Shown here one piece after another: positions 20,256 to 32,300 of a stretch of 34,128 bases of DNA. The position numbers and the translations under genes were made by a program. Position 1 is the first letter of the stretch; each line of letters begins with the position of its first letter. The notes beneath the pieces were generated by a model. It ran no database searches. It was given only the letters and a program-made list of their open reading frames with translations, and had not been told where the DNA came from. The DNA comes from Cerioporus squamosus (lineage: Eukaryota > Basidiomycota > Agaricomycetes > Polyporales > Polyporaceae), in contig JABYQS010000299.1 in assembly GCA_022592435.1 (NCBI GenBank), positions 1 to 34,128 on the forward strand, written 5' to 3'.

Positions 20256-23200
20256 GGTGGTGGTCGGGTGGGATAGCGGGGGGACAGCGGGGGAACTGCA
20301 CTTCGGTGGTCATGAGTAGGTGGTCTATAACGAGGTTACTTTGCGGTCGTAGTCAGCATGGGTGGTGGTATCTGTGATGGACGGTGTTGCGCATTCCATG
20401 CATAGCGCGTGTGGCAAGTTTGCGTGCTTGTTCGGTCAATTGACGATCGAGAACCCTAACCCCAGCCGACGCCGGATTCGAAAGCAGTGCACCCAGGGTC
20501 CTTCGAGGGCCGACGTCAGAGAGCGTGAGAGCCAGCCGTCGTCCTTGCAAGGTCCCCCTCCACGACGATCGACAGGACAAGAGGATGTGCACGGCGCCTG
20601 AATGCGCTCTCTCGACGTCCCCTCGCTTCTCTCACCGGCGGAGCTCCATGTCTGCTGGACGCCCGCTATCCCCTTGTTGCTCCCTCAACGCGCACTCGCA
20701 AGCCGCTCCTTGACTCGCCTCCCTCACCTCTCGCTCTGGCTGCTCTTGCTAGCTTGCTCCCTCGCCGCGCTGCTGCCTCATCGACGCCGTCCTCGCTGCC
20801 ATTCTCGCCGCCGTCCAGTCTCGCACAACATACACCATCGGCTGCTCTGCGGCCAGACTTGGAAGAGCGCTCGCGTTACTATCAGGGTTTACCAGTGAGT
20901 TCCCCGTATCGCGCTCTCCTTCTCGGTGCCATCCTTCCCTCTGATGCGTCCGTCTCGTCTATCCCCCTCCTGCGCGTCCTGGACTGTTCTGTTCGAGTAG
21001 CCCCACACCCGATGTATGCACAAGCCAATATATCCACCTTCATACATACAAGTGCACCACCACAGTCCGTGTGGGATACCACCCACGATGCGGCGCGCGC
21101 AAAACGTACGCGGCTATCACGTTCCCTCCACCTGCGTCACCCTCCGTCACCCTACTCGTCGCGTTGCGCCAGAGACCCAAGTCGCCGCACGCGCGGCCGT
21201 CTCGTCCACAGTACGTGCTTCGTTAACTCGCTGTACAGTCCGCGCTCTAACCCGCGATCAGATCCATGCCCAGCTTAGAAGCCCAGCTCCCTCTCCGAGG
21301 AATTCAGATTCGCCCGAGTACCAGCCTGGAAGCACAAGTCGCTCCAGCTGGTACTTCGGGATGCTGCCCGCCCGAGCATTCCTGCAGCATCGACTACGTC
21401 CCAGGGCTCACGCGCGTGCAGAACAGTACCAGATGCCTCTGATGCATGATCCAACCACGTCCGGCCCCGGTCAGACACCCCTACACACTAACGTACTCCC
21501 GCGCTCGCTTTACAGGAGAACTAAGCGTATGTACCAGCTGCCAGCCATCCAACCGTCGAGCACAACTCGCACCCGTGCGGCCCTCATCTCGTTCTGCGCA
21601 GATGCCGTGTCGCCGCGATGCGCTTGCCTCCTGCACATAACGCCGACTATGGTAAGTCCTCGCGTGCTCGATCTGCTATAGAAGTGCGCTGACCTTAGCG
21701 GGCTGAGTCTAATCCCGCGCGGCGAAGGGGAGACGCGTGCGGAGGTGGACGTGCCGGTCCGGTAGCGACAATGTGAACAAAGTCGGCGAGGGCATGACGA
21801 TGCCACAGTCGACGATGCTGCAGTCAGCAGTGGAGGGAGAGGGGCAGTGAGCAACGGAGTTCGAGCGGTAGAATAGGCATGGACATGAGCCGGGAGTGCA
21901 CAGGTGAGGGAGTGCTGGAGACCGACGCCCCGTCCGAGCTGGCACTTATACCTACCTGTCTTTGGCAGGACAAACACGACACGCACAGTGTCCACGCGTG
22001 CCGCACAGACGACCGCTTCCTGCATTCTGTCCAGGGAAGTCTGCACGCGTACGGCGTCTTCACTTCTCTTGACTCCCAAGTGCGTCCCGACCGCGCCCCC
22101 AGTTCGGACCGACGCGTGAGTACTTCCCTTCTGATTGCGCCTCGCGACGTCATCCCAGATCCCCGCTGCGATGCTCAGCCTCTCGTCAGGGTACGTCGTA
22201 CGTACCTCGTCTGTACTCTGTCTATGTCACACATACCGCAATGCAACGTACCTCCTATAGACTTCATTGTCTGCACGACTCGCCTTCGTAAGGCGGTCAG
22301 CACGGCCATCGGCACGCTCACGACAGGTACGTGAACTCTGAATATCTGAACTTACAGTCTCCAAGGCAAAGTCACGTCGATCTCGCCGGACCCGAACGAC
22401 GGCTTGAATCGCGCTCGCTCTTCGACGAAGACCCCGCTGTCGAGGTGGATACCAGGATCCGACGCCATGGACGATGGATGGCCTTGTCGGCCTCGAATGT
22501 CGCTGCCACAGCGACGGCGACGTCGGGGGAATGGTACGTCTGTTCAGTCACCCTTCCTTCGCGCTGTCGCGATGCGTACTTATCGATACATGTCTGTCTG
22601 GCTACTTTGAAGGATCGCGGTGCGTGCAGCGCCTTCCGAGAGGCAGACGGGAGAGGTGAAAAATGGTCTCGGAAATGACGGGCATCTGGTACCCGCTCGA
22701 GCTGGCGCACATCATACTGTAGGACCGAACACAGGGACGCCGAGAAGGACTCTAGCCATGGCACAGATCGCGTCGCTTGCAACCGGTGATTGGACAGCCA
22801 GTTCGCTCGCCGAGTGGCTGGGAAAAAGGGAGACGTCGCACGTCACACGGCCCAGGATTCGCCGCTCGCCGCCCTCGAGGGTGCCTTGATCAAGACGGTA
22901 TGTTCGCAACCGTGTACGCTATGCAATGACTACCTCACTCACTGTCTGCACAGTGCAGAGCAAACTAGAACGATCAGGGGGTCACAAGCCCTTGAGTTGA
23001 GGGCGGATATTACCTTGAAACGGGAGGAAACGGCGGCCGAGCTACCCACAGATTCAGAATATATGGACGTCGTTGTTCGCCGTCTGGACGTCTGTGTTCT
23101 TGGCCGAATGCATGACCGCGCTCACTTCGGTACCTATGACAGCAAGGCTTGGTACCAGCTGGAAACATTCAGGATCGCGAGAGGTACGAACTCGGACTCT

Positions 23201-26200
23201 GTCCCAGTTCAGGATCGACGGACACAGTCGGTGTCGCCCGGAGTGACTTGATCGTAAGTGCGCAACCTCGTATCCTGTGTCCGCCTCGTTTTAACTCGTG
23301 AGCTAGGTTGCATGGTCCTAGGACTCGAGAGCACGAGCCCGCAAAAGGGCGCAGCAGCCGCCAGTCGACGCATCTGCATGAACACAGAATTCATACACGC
23401 ACACACGCGGTCAAGAACGAGTTCACCAGGATCGAACATGGAAGCGATCTCCGCCTCGTCGCTTGGGTTTCTCGAACCAAGAGCAGCAGTCAGGGTACAG
23501 TGAACGGGCCCAATGTGTCGCTGCAGGTATGTAGCAGCCCTCTGGCTCGTCCGTGCGTGTGCATGCTCACGAGTCCTTCCGGGATGCACGTTCATACTTA
23601 CAAGTTACTGGTTTGTGATTGCGTCTGTGTGTGCGGCGATCTAGCTTATACTGAAGTTGCAGGGAACAGGTCACGCTACATAGAACACCCAGACGGACGC
23701 GAAGTGCGCGATCAGGTACAAGCAGGGAACATGTCGCTCGTTTCTCGCTTGTTCCGGAGGGCGTGCTCGGCCGGGATTCCAAGACACTCCTTCGGATTGC
23801 AGCCTCGCTGTCGCTCGCGGCTTATGTGTAAGTCCTTCTGTCTCTCATCCACATCCTGCGGGTTCTAATCCGACATGTGGAGTCTGCAGAGTAACCTGAG
23901 GGATTGCTGAACGGCACGCAGGTGCAGGTAATCTCTAGCATGATTGTGGCCTTGAACTCTATCCACGCACAAAGGGCCGCAGCCCGGACAGCCCTCGCAA
24001 CTGTGGCAGCTCGCAAACTATCCCTCGCTTCTCAAGGCTTGCGACGTCCGATCCTCTCAGCCTGCTTGGCACGTCGATCACGGCTCGCGGTGACCGGCAT
24101 TGACTCCTGCAATCCAGGTCCTTAACGGTATGTTCTTCTCGCTTTAGAGCTATCACTCGACTTCTGACTGCTGCAATTCCATCTCTGACTGGTTCTGTTG
24201 CATGGTGTAGCCTTGTCATTACGATGCGACGTCTTTGAGCCGCTACTGACAACCGGGGGACGTCGAGAGGAGATGGGATGTGCTCAGCTGAAAACAGGTG
24301 TCTCACAGGTCGCCCGGGACGCGAGCATACCGTTGCGCCGAGGCGATATCGTTCTGTTCGATCTGCGGACTTTTCGCCTCGCTTGTCAAGTTGTCGGGCC
24401 AACTCGCCTGGGCCTGTGCTTATGGTACGTATGTTCCTCTTACTCAAGTGTGTCCCTCTTGCTCATGTGTGTCCTCTTACTCATGCATGTCCTTCTGCTT
24501 CACTCGGCCTCTAACAGAAGTGAACGACCACCCGAGTACTTCATGCGTCTGCTGGGAGGACGCAGTTTGAACCGTACTCATGAGCATGAACAGTGGAGAT
24601 GGCTGTGTCGGGCTCGACAGGACACGCGACGATCTCGACTCCGAGCACAAAGGGTACTCGCGGTGCTTCGTTTCTGCTCAGCACGCTCGACGGGTTGGAG
24701 ATATGCCACTATTCATCCGGCTAGTATTTTACTCTCGGCACAGAATTCCGGTCGTTGACGTACCTGCAGGCTCCATCCGGATGGTACATAGAATGTGCGA
24801 ATGGCATTCCGATGTCCCCATGCAAGCAGCCAAGAATTCCGTCAATCGCTTCGGAGGCGAGACACATGTCCGCTCTCATTCCCCATCTTCGCTAGACGAG
24901 CTTCGCAAGTTCGCAGAGTGCGGAGGATTCTGTCAACCGCTTCGTAGCACTCCGAGGTTCGCCAGACACCAAGCATGCTGTAAGTAGTCCAGTTGTCCGA
25001 AGCTGCAGCGACCGGACATGCTCGCGCTAGGACCAGCTCAGCAGCGATCTTCGTCGCGGGTGTGTCGCCGCATGGGACGCGAGACGAGTGCATGGCCATT
25101 GGCTTCAAGGCACCGCCAGCTTCCGATCACGGTCTCGTGATCTTGTTATGCGCGTCGCGACGCGCACCTGCCATACCTTCCATATCATTACTCCAACTCA
25201 TGACGTCTCGCCTTTAGACTGCGACGTCGGTTATCTGCCGCAAGACAACACTACTACAGATCTCGGCTTCTCTGAAGGTATGTCACGCTCGGCGACCGAT
25301 TGGCGAGACATAGGCTTACTTGCTCGGTACCGCTGTAGCAACCTAAACCAGCACCGGAATCAAGCGACGGCCGGATTCCTATCATGCTTTGCTCAACAGC
25401 ACGGACGTTTCGAAGGTGCGTCGTTACTTGAGGCGCTGTGATGAGGAGTGATTGTGGATGGCTATCCAGCATTGTGTCGGTGTTGTACTCAGGGCCAGAC
25501 TGTCCAGCTTCGGACAATGGCACTTACTGGTGCAAGTACTCCCGCTGTCATGCCGGCGTGGCCCGTCTGTTCACACTCGGACATGGGTGTTTCTCTCCCG
25601 GTTTGCTCGCCGACCGTCAGCAACTAAAGCGGGTCTCGAGTCCAAACCGCCCTCCGTCTACAGGCTCCCACACGCAGGCACCCGCCGGAGCTCTTTGTAG
25701 TACGTCGCTGTCTGTTAGGACTTCTGATGATTCTGATACTCACTATCACTGTCTATATCTGCTAGATACATACAGGTCACCCTCGCTGGCCCCGGAGTTG
25801 TTCCGGACGTTCAAGATGTCTGCCCTGTGAGTACGTACTTCCCCTCTGCGTACCACAGTGCAGCGGCGCTGGCTAACCGCGGCCGGTCTTACAGACTATC
25901 TCTAGACGCTGCTGTCGTCAAACATCCTGGAACGACCGGTGCACGACCGCCGACTCACTCCACCGTCATGTGGTGCTCAGATCCTCGCCAGCTGCCCTCA
26001 AGAGGTATGGACCTCGACTCAAGGCACGCTGCGCAGCGCGGGCAGAGAGCTGCCCGTTTTCCGAGATGTGGAGCTGCGTGCAGCAAGCCCGGTGCCTCAA
26101 ATCGACGGCCGCCGCGAGATGTGAGACGTGATCTCTTGACCGGTACGGGATAGCCGTCCTCCCGACTCACCTTCTGCGCTGTACTGGCATAGGAACTGGT

Positions 26201-27140
26201 ACGTACCACTTCGCGTTTACGCAGCAACAGTACCGGCTGACTATCTTAAATGTGTTTCGGAGACTTCGTAATCGTCGCCAAGCCTGCCCGCTCGCAAAGT
26301 GAGTCATGGCGCGACGCCTCACCAGGCCGCCGACATGACGAAGGTGACGGGCACCCGCCCAGAGTCTGGGGACGCGGACGCGCGGAGTTTGTGTCTACGT
26401 ACAGACGGCAGGTAGTAGGTACCTTCTCGTGCAACACTTGCGTGTACCGGTGTCGGGGCGTCCATCGTCGACCGTGACGGGCAACGTTCATCGGTACAAA
26501 GTGGTAAGTATGTCCTTGCCTCCGACATGCTGGGAAACTCGCGCTTACTGGAACAACTTGCAGGGTATTCGGACGGTCTCTATGCCAGACAGCCTGTCAT
26601 TCCGGCTCCTCGACTGTCTCGAAGCATGGAGCTACAGAGTTGTTGCTCCAGAGCACACGAGAAGGGAAGCAAGTGCATCCAAGGGTCAAGAGGCCGGTGC
26701 TAACACATTCCACAGAACTAGTGAACAGTGCACACGCGAGAGGAGTCCCTAGAGATGGCAGCTAATAGCAGAGATAGCCACAGACGATTGTTGCGGGTAC
26801 AGCGGTGGTGTTGAGAAGAGAGTCGCACCGTACTGGCTGGAACGCGCGAAGTCGCAAACCAGGCGCTAGTGCTCGTCCGCCGGACGCGCGGAGTCCTCCA
26901 CAACGAGTTCTCATCACTTGAGCGTGCTTGGAATCTAGCTAGTTGATCGAATACATATCTCATGCCTTCACCATGTGTGCAGTAGCTCGGAATCTCCTGA
27001 TTCCGGCTGCTAGAGCACGCACACTCCTCGAGACCCCCCATACCAATTACCCTCGCAAATGCAGTCGTAGGAACATAATATATTTCCATCTACCTACACA
27101 TCTCATAGTACAAGCAGTACAACACTCACTCTGCTCGCTC
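20256..27140. other. About 6.9 kb without a recognised gene
   Basis: Upstream of the MFS start, plus-strand sequence carries many splice-like pairs: GTAAGT at about 23254 with AG near 23310; GTATGT at 22897 with CACAG near 22952; GTACGT at about 24425 with CTAACAG near 24518; GTAAGT at 23828; GTATGT at 25280; GTGAGT at 25827 with CTTACAG near 25893; GTAAGT at 26507 with TTGCAG near 26564. Stretches between them are open and protein-like in places (24580-24987 for 135 codons; 25939-26124), but I could not join them into one frame: a stop falls just before a donor near 22888. Copy 2 breaks several of these frames with one-base indels. Candidates are a decayed multi-exon gene, a spliced noncoding transcript, or chance. 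No transposase, reverse transcriptase or helicase motif was seen. Confidence 0.4.
24432..24505. repeat. Imperfect 18-19-nt tandem repeat, four units
   Basis: Units of the form CCTCTTACTCATGTGTGT recur about four times, with drift. They lie inside a likely intron that opens with GTACGT and closes with CTAACAG. The same array is present in copy 2 at about 33466-33539, so it predates the duplication. Confidence 0.6.
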
Positions 27141-27367
27141 ATGCCTCCCTCAAAACCGCCCACCAAGCCGCCATACACACCGTCTCCGCGCACCGTCGTA
27201 CCCTCCCCAAGACACCCTACCGTCCCTATAGGCCTCCCAGAACACCCTAAGGTAGAGCTTGCATCTGGTGCATCTTGCTTCGCACTCCGCTGATACGCTG
27301 CTCGCCCGGGTCTGCCCGCGCCCGAATATCCTCTGCCGGACAAGCCTGGCATCTTCGCACGCGCCTC
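27141..27367 (+). pseudogene. 5' gene fragment cut by the duplication junction
   Basis: An ATG follows a C/T- and A-rich leader (around 27100-27140) typical of basidiomycete 5' UTRs and opens a proline-rich peptide, MPPSKPPTKPPYTPSPRTVV, that stops at TGA 27291-27293 (50 residues). The same frame is open again after that stop, with GLPAPEYPLPDKPGIFARAS, right up to the junction at 27368, where the copy-2 sequence begins. There is no AG acceptor between the leader peptide and the second block that would splice out the TGA. I read it as the start of a gene whose remainder was separated by the duplication, possibly also carrying a nonsense change. Family unknown. Confidence 0.4.
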
Positions 27368-27401
27368 GTCTAGGTGTACAACCGATATCAAACCTCAGGC
27401 C

Positions 27402-29314
27402 TCAGTCGCGATACTTCCTGATCCGCTTGACCATCCAGCTCCCAAAGCCGGACAGGACGAGCATAAATACGACCCACATGTATCCACCCAGCAGATGCTT
27501 CTTCGCCGAGATCGCGAACAGCGAGCTGATCACCGTCGGTCCTACCGCCGCGCGAGAGACTGCGCGAGCTCCGCAAGCCCGTTCGCCGTCCCGAGAGATG
27601 CGTGTCCAGGCGTGTGGTCCCTTGTGAGAATCATAATGATTCTGTTGATGGTTACAGATGGTTAGTCCAGACCCGTCGGAGAAGACAGTCTGCGACGTAC
27701 GAAAAGGCGAGACACCCGAGCCTCGACAGGAACAGAGTGAGTGCGATGCTCGCCCACTCCGCAGCGCTGCCCGACCTGTACTTCTCCTCGTTGAAGCCGT
27801 CGACAGGTGTAACAGTAGCCACGGACGCCTGCGCAACCCAAGATGCGAGCGGCATGGAGAGGAAACACGCCGACCACGCGAGCATGGCGAAGTCGAACAC
27901 GTTGAGCGTACCGAACCGCCGGAGCAGCACAGGCATGCAAAGCTTCAGAGGGATGGACACGGCTCCCATACTGGACAGGGCGCGGCCAATTTGCGAGGGC
28001 TGCACATGGAGGACATATCAGCGTGCTTGGACATGGAAAGATGCGGGGGAGGGAGGACGTACAGAGAGCGCGAGTCCACCTTGTTCGAGGGGGCTGTAAG
28101 CCATCAGGACAAAACCGCTGGTGAACGCAGAGCCTGCAAAGCCCAGCGCACTGCTGGAGCCGAAGACTGCCCGGAGTACGGGTATCGAGAGCAGCTCCCT
28201 GACGCTATGTGGTTTGACGTCCTCCTCGGGTATGTCGATGATGGCGTCGCTCGACGTGGCCGCTCCCGCTGGTTCCTCGTCTATGATTGGCAGTTTGTGC
28301 CTTCCAGGAAGGGTCTGTGGGTGTAGTTCGGTGATCTGTCTCCTCCGGAACGGACAGCCCACATACCTCTTCCAGAACAAATACGGACAAGAGCGCAGCG
28401 CCCGCAGATAGGAGCGAGGAAATGAGACATGGCAGGAGGTAGGGATACTTCTGCCAAAGCGGACTAGAGAACACATCTGGCCATCGTTTGGCGGGGTTCT
28501 CGAATGTCCCTCCGATCAAGGGGCTGCCAAGTTGTTGTCAGCGTACTCACCACGCAAAGTACACTCTCTCGGAGGTGTGACTTGTTGGATAAGTAGGAGC
28601 TTACCCGATAACGAAGCCTAGGGCGGATATGATATCGTACAGCGGGAATGCAATGGACTCGTTGGTCTCGTCGCAGAGCTCTCCAACGACCGAGTGGATG
28701 GCACCGGTGATGCCGTAGAAGAAGCCAGCTGCGCACAATGTGAGCCTGACAACAAGCTCGCTCATCGGAATATTTACTAACCAAGCATACGGTTGAGGAT
28801 GAGGCCTGCGAGGGAACCTGATAAGCCAAAGCCAAGCGTGAAGAACGCGGTCACGGCGGTTCCGAGGAAGATGACGGGTCTCCGACCCCAGCTGTCTGTG
28901 CAACCAGAGGCCAATCAGTCTGGAGCGACGGCGTTATAGCCAGGGTCCGGTCGCACCAGAGAGTCGTCCCCAGACGAACATACTGATAAAGGTCGCCACA
29001 GAGGCGACACTATGCTGCGGTGCTCCTAATTCAGCAATCTGCGGTCCGATTCCGCAGCGACAGTTACTGACCGTTACACCGCTGTAGTATCCTGTGTCTG
29101 CGCCTTCCGACGCGGCCAGTTTGCCTACCAGGACGTTGTAGTAGGGCATGGATTGGGTGTGGGCAATAGGCAGGGTGAGCTTGATCGCATAGATGACTGC
29201 AAGCTGAAACTTGGGCAGCGGGTTTGGCTTGGCCTTCGCCTTCTTTGCGACAAGAGGTTCCGTCTCATGGTGCGACCCAGGTCGTACAGAGGTGCTCCGG
29301 GAGCGTACGGTCAT
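27402..29314 (-). pseudogene. MFS transporter, frameshifted second copy
   Basis: Duplicate of the 496-residue transporter with the same eight-exon layout: exon 1 29314-29080, last exon 27641-27402. Exons 1-7 are open, and I noticed only two residue changes: S to T in the CDESNES segment and M to I in the loop near IIDMPEED. Intron 1 has one extra base, which does not affect coding. In exon 8 a GC-rich run of GCG codons (near 27549-27552) has lost one base relative to copy 1. The frame then reads ARR and stops at TAG 27544-27542, giving about 449 residues. That removes the last membrane segments and the basic tail. It could be a very young pseudogene, a truncated allele, or an assembly error. 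Confidence 0.8.
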
Positions 29315-32300
29315 GGTGGTGGTCGGGTGGGTTAGCGGGGGGGATAGCGGGGGAACTGCACTTCGGTGGTCATGAGTAGGTGGTCTATAACGAGGTTACT
29401 TTGCGGTCGTAGTCAGCATGGGTGGTGGTATCTGTGATGGACGGTGTTGCGCATTCCATGCATAGCGCGTGTGGCAAGTTTGCGTGCTTGTTCGGTCAAT
29501 TGACGATCGAGAACCCTAACCCCAGCCGACGCCGGATTCGAAAGCAGTGCACCCAGGGTCCTTCGAGGGCCGACGTCAGAGAGCGTGAGAGCCAGCCGTC
29601 GTCCTTGCAAGGTCCCCCTCCACGACGATCGACAGGACAAGAGGATGTGCACGGCGCCTGAATGCGCTCTCTCGACGTCCCCTCGCTTCTCTCACCGGCG
29701 GAGCTCCATGTCTGCTGGACGCCCGCTATCCCCTTGTTGCTCCCTCAACGCGAACTCGCAAGCCGCTCCTTGACTCGCCTCCCTCACCTCTCGCTCTGGC
29801 TGCTCTTGCTAGCTTGCTCCCTCGCCGCGCTGCTGCCTCATCGACGCCGTCCTCGCTGCCATTCTCGCACAACATACACCATCGGCTGCTCTGCGGCCAG
29901 ACTTGGAAGAGCGCTCGCGTTACTATCAGGGTTTACCAGTGAGTTCCCCGTATCGCGCTCTCCTTCTCGGTGCCGTCCTTCCCTCTGGATGCGTCCGTCT
30001 TGTCTATCCCCCTCCTGCGCGTCCTGGACTGTTCTGTTCGAGTAGCCCCACACCCGATGTATGCACAAGCCAATATATCCACCTTCATACATACAAGTGC
30101 ACCACCACAGTCCGTGTGGGATACCACCCACGATGCGGCGCGCGCAAAACGTACGCGGCTATCCCGTTCCCTCCACCTGCGTCACCCTCCGTCACCCTAC
30201 TCGTCGCGTTGCGCCAGAGACCCAAGTCGCCGCACGCGCGGCCGTCTCGTCCACAGTACGTGCTTCGTTAACTCGCTGTACAGTCCGCGCTCTGACCCGC
30301 GATCAGATCCATGCCCAGCTTAGTAGCCCAGTTCCCCCTCCGAGGAATTCAGATTCGCCTGTGTACCAGCCTGGAAGCACAAGTCGCTCCAGCTGGTACT
30401 TCGGGATGCTGCCCGCCCGAGCTACGTACGCAGACTATACATCCTTTATCCAGGGCTCACGTGCGTGCAGAACAGTACCAGATGCCTCTGATGCATGATC
30501 CAACCACGTCCGGCCCCGGTCAGACACCCCTACACACTAACGTACTCCCGCGCTCGCTTTACAGGAGAACTAAGCGTATGTACCAGCTGCCAGCCATCCA
30601 ACCGTCGAGCACAACTCGCACCCGTGCGGCCCTCATCTCGTTCTGCGCAGATGCCGTGTCGCCGCGATGCGCTTGCCTCCTACACATAACGCCGACTATG
30701 GTAAGTCCTCGCGTGCTCGATCTGCTATAGAAGTGCGCTGACCTTAGCGGGCTGAGTCTAATCCCGCGCGGCGAAGGGGAGACGCGTGCGGAGGTGGACG
30801 TGCCGGTCCGGTAGCGACAATGTGAACAAAGTCGGCGAGGGCATGACGATGCCACAGTCGACGATGCTGCAGTCAGCAGTGGAGGGAGAGGGGCAGCGAG
30901 CAAAGGGGTTCGAGCGGTAGAATAGGCATGGGCATGAGCCGGGAGTGCACAGGTGAGGGAGTGCTGGAGACCGACGCCCCGTCCGAGCTGGCACTTATAC
31001 CCACCTGTCTTTGGCAGGACAAACACGACACGCACAGTGTCCATGCGTGCCGCACAGACGACCGCTTCCTGCATTCTGTCCAGGGAAGTCTGCACGCGTA
31101 CGGCGTCTTCACTTCTCTTGACTCCCAAGTGCGTCCCGACCGCGCCCCAGTTCGGACCGACGCGTGAGTACTTCCCTTCTGATTGCGCCTCGCGACGTCA
31201 TCCCAGATCCCCGCTGCGATGCTCAGCCTCTCGTCAGGGTACGTCGTACGTACCTCGTCTGTACTCTGTCTATGTCACACATACCGCAATGCAACGTACC
31301 TCCTATAGACTTCATTGTCTGCACGACTCGCCTTCGTAAGGCGGTCAGCACGGCCATCGGCACGCTCACGACAGGTACGTGAACTCTGAATATCTGAACT
31401 TACAGTCTCCAAGGCAAAGTCACGTCGATCTCGCCGGACCCGAACGACGGCTTGAATCGCGCTCGCTCTTCGACGAAGACCCCGCTGTCGAGGTGGATAC
31501 CAGGATCCGACGCCATGGACGATGGATGGCCTTGTCGGCCTCGAATGTCGCTGCCACAGCGACGGCGACGTCGGGGGAATGGTACGTCTGTTCAGTCACC
31601 CTTCCTTCGCGCTGTCGCGATGGGTACTTATCGATACATGTCTGTCTGGCTACTTTGAAGGATCGCGGTGCGTGCAGCGCCTTCCGAGAGGCAGACGGGA
31701 GAGGTGAAAAATGGTCTCGGAAATGACGGGCATCTGGTACCCACTCGAGCTGGCGCACATCATACTGTAGGACCGAGCACAGGGACGCCGAGAAGGACTC
31801 TAGCCATGGCACAGATCGCGTCGCTTGCAACCGGTGATTGGACAGCCAGTTCGCTCGCCGAGTGGCTGGGAAAAAGGGAGACGTCGCACGTCGCACGGCC
31901 CAGGATTCGCCGCTCGCCGCCCTCGAGGGTGCCTTGATCAAGACGGTATGTTCGCAACCGTGTACGCTATGCAATGACTTCCTCACTCACTGTCTGCACA
32001 GTGCAGAGCAAACTAGAACGATCAGGGGGTCACAAGCCCTTGAGTTGAGGGCGGATATTACCTTGAAACGGGAGGAAACGGCGGCCGAGCTACCCACAGG
32101 TTCAGAATATATGGACGTCGTTGTTCGCCGTCTGGACGTTTGTATTCTTGGCCGAATGCATGACCGCGCTCACTTCGGTACCTATGACAGCAAGGTGAAC
32201 GACTAGGATCGCTAGAGGTACGAACTCGGACTCTGTCCCAGTTCAGGATCGACGGACACAGTCGGTGTCGCCCGGAGTGACTTGATCGTAAGTGCGCAAC

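Larger units (their letters stand above)
18308..25098 (+). repeat. Large direct duplication, copy 1
   Basis: This segment aligns end to end with 27368-34128 at very high identity. The offset is 9058-9060 through the transporter gene. It falls to 9045 after a 16-nt deletion in copy 2 near 20811, is 9048-9049 around 21450-22330, 9034 from about 23258 and 9030 at the window end, reflecting small indels. The left boundary is at GTCTA (18308); upstream of it the two flanks are unrelated. The right end cannot be placed because copy 2 leaves the window. If the event is tandem, the unit is 18308-27367. Confidence 0.95.

Noticed and set aside
21510..22079. 189-codon minus-strand open frame present in both copies
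   Set aside because: Presence in both copies only reflects the recent duplication. Composition is Arg/Ser/Pro-rich with no motif, and there is no splice model or recognisable domain.
23959..24447. 162-codon minus-strand open frame present in both copies
   Set aside because: It runs antisense to plus-strand splice-like signals and has no family resemblance; conservation is explained by the duplication.
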